DNA of 64,000 nucleotides from Crocinitomicaceae bacterium (GTDB lineage: Bacteria > Bacteroidota > Bacteroidia > Flavobacteriales_D > Crocinitomicaceae): assembly GCA_022447585.1 (NCBI GenBank), contig JAKVAR010000002.1, positions 62,001 through 126,000 of the forward strand, read 5' to 3'. The notes beneath the pieces are model-generated. The model did not search any database. It had not been told where the DNA came from and saw nothing but the letters and a program-made list of their open reading frames with translations. Below are positions 63,969 to 64,000 of this stretch, piece by piece (position 1 is the stretch's first letter; every line of letters begins with the position of its first letter). The position numbers and the translations under genes are program-made.

Positions 63969-63996
63969 AAAGTCCTGATGCTACCATCAGGACTTT
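63969..63996 (+). terminator. Terminator after the amidase gene
   Basis: A 12-base-pair perfect inverted repeat (63969-63980 and 63985-63996, loop CTAC), preceded by an A tract, lies 13 bases after the stop, near the end of the window. Confidence 0.8.
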
Positions 63997-64000
63997 CAAT

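Noticed and set aside
1..64000. Search for CRISPR arrays, prophage, transposons, integrons, tRNA or rRNA genes
   Set aside because: No regularly spaced repeats, transposase or integrase motifs, inverted terminal repeats or tRNA-like folds were seen by eye; the only tandem repeat is the coding one in accB.

Overview
The window looks like a chromosomal housekeeping region of a marine-type Bacteroidota, most likely order Flavobacteriales (Cryomorphaceae or Crocinitomicaceae-like). The placement is an inference. It rests on low GC, promoters of the Bacteroidetes type (TTTG, about 19 bases, TAnnTTTG), type IX secretion (T9SS) C-terminal sorting domains, a choice-of-anchor L protein with a gliding-type C-terminus, DUF349 and DUF177 proteins, a MurF-Alr fusion, and the gene order pdxA / DUF177 / rpmF / fabH / accB / accC. 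I see no rRNA, tRNA, CRISPR array, insertion sequence, prophage or attachment site, and no gene-free stretch longer than about 300 bases.

Layout. 1-8.7 kb: a truncated AsmA-like protein (minus), then a plus-strand run of PfkB sugar kinase, DUF349 protein, membrane protein, LD-carboxypeptidase and a DUF748 giant. 8.7-17.3 kb: VWA-domain protein, alpha/beta hydrolase and HMA lipoprotein (minus), EngB, a metallo-beta-lactamase/rhodanese protein and glycyl-tRNA synthetase (plus), then a minus operon with rhodanese, fatty acid hydroxylase and a small membrane protein. 17.3-26.1 kb: glycosyltransferase and orphan sensor kinase (plus) facing a 1355-residue T9SS surface protein, an M28 peptidase and an acidic protein (minus). 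26.3-35.5 kb: thymidine kinase and MurF-Alr (plus), M20 dipeptidase and lipoprotein (minus), a T9SS type B adhesin-like protein (plus), then HflX, cytochrome c and a membrane protein (minus). 35.6-44.5 kb: two amidohydrolase-family secreted proteins, superoxide dismutase and an unknown anchored protein (plus), NifU-like and Mrp Fe-S factors and small lipoprotein/unknown genes (minus). 44.5-51 kb: sugar isomerase / LipB / serine hydrolase operon, thioesterase, and an LtaS-like phosphotransferase with a GT9 glycosyltransferase. 51.2-58.9 kb: biotin carboxylase, BCCP, FabH, L32, DUF177, PdxA and PepA, all minus, plus an unknown lipoprotein. 59-64 kb: YgiQ radical SAM enzyme and a secreted peptidoglycan amidase with a T9SS sorting domain.

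How they work together. The strongest functional block is the fatty-acid initiation set (AccB, AccC, FabH) with L32 and DUF177. A second theme is the envelope: LdcA, MurF-Alr, the exported amidase, AsmA/DUF748 proteins, the LtaS-like/GT9 pair and many lipoproteins. A third theme is cofactor and sulfur chemistry (Mrp, NifU, LipB, PdxA, the persulfide dioxygenase-like protein, rhodaneses).

No obviously new multi-gene defence or mobile system is visible. The most interesting signals are -7 promoter boxes lying exactly 3-4 bases upstream of several start codons (predicted leaderless transcripts), a 16-base motif shared by two promoters, and a pair of secreted amidohydrolase proteins in which only one of three modules keeps its metal-binding HxH.
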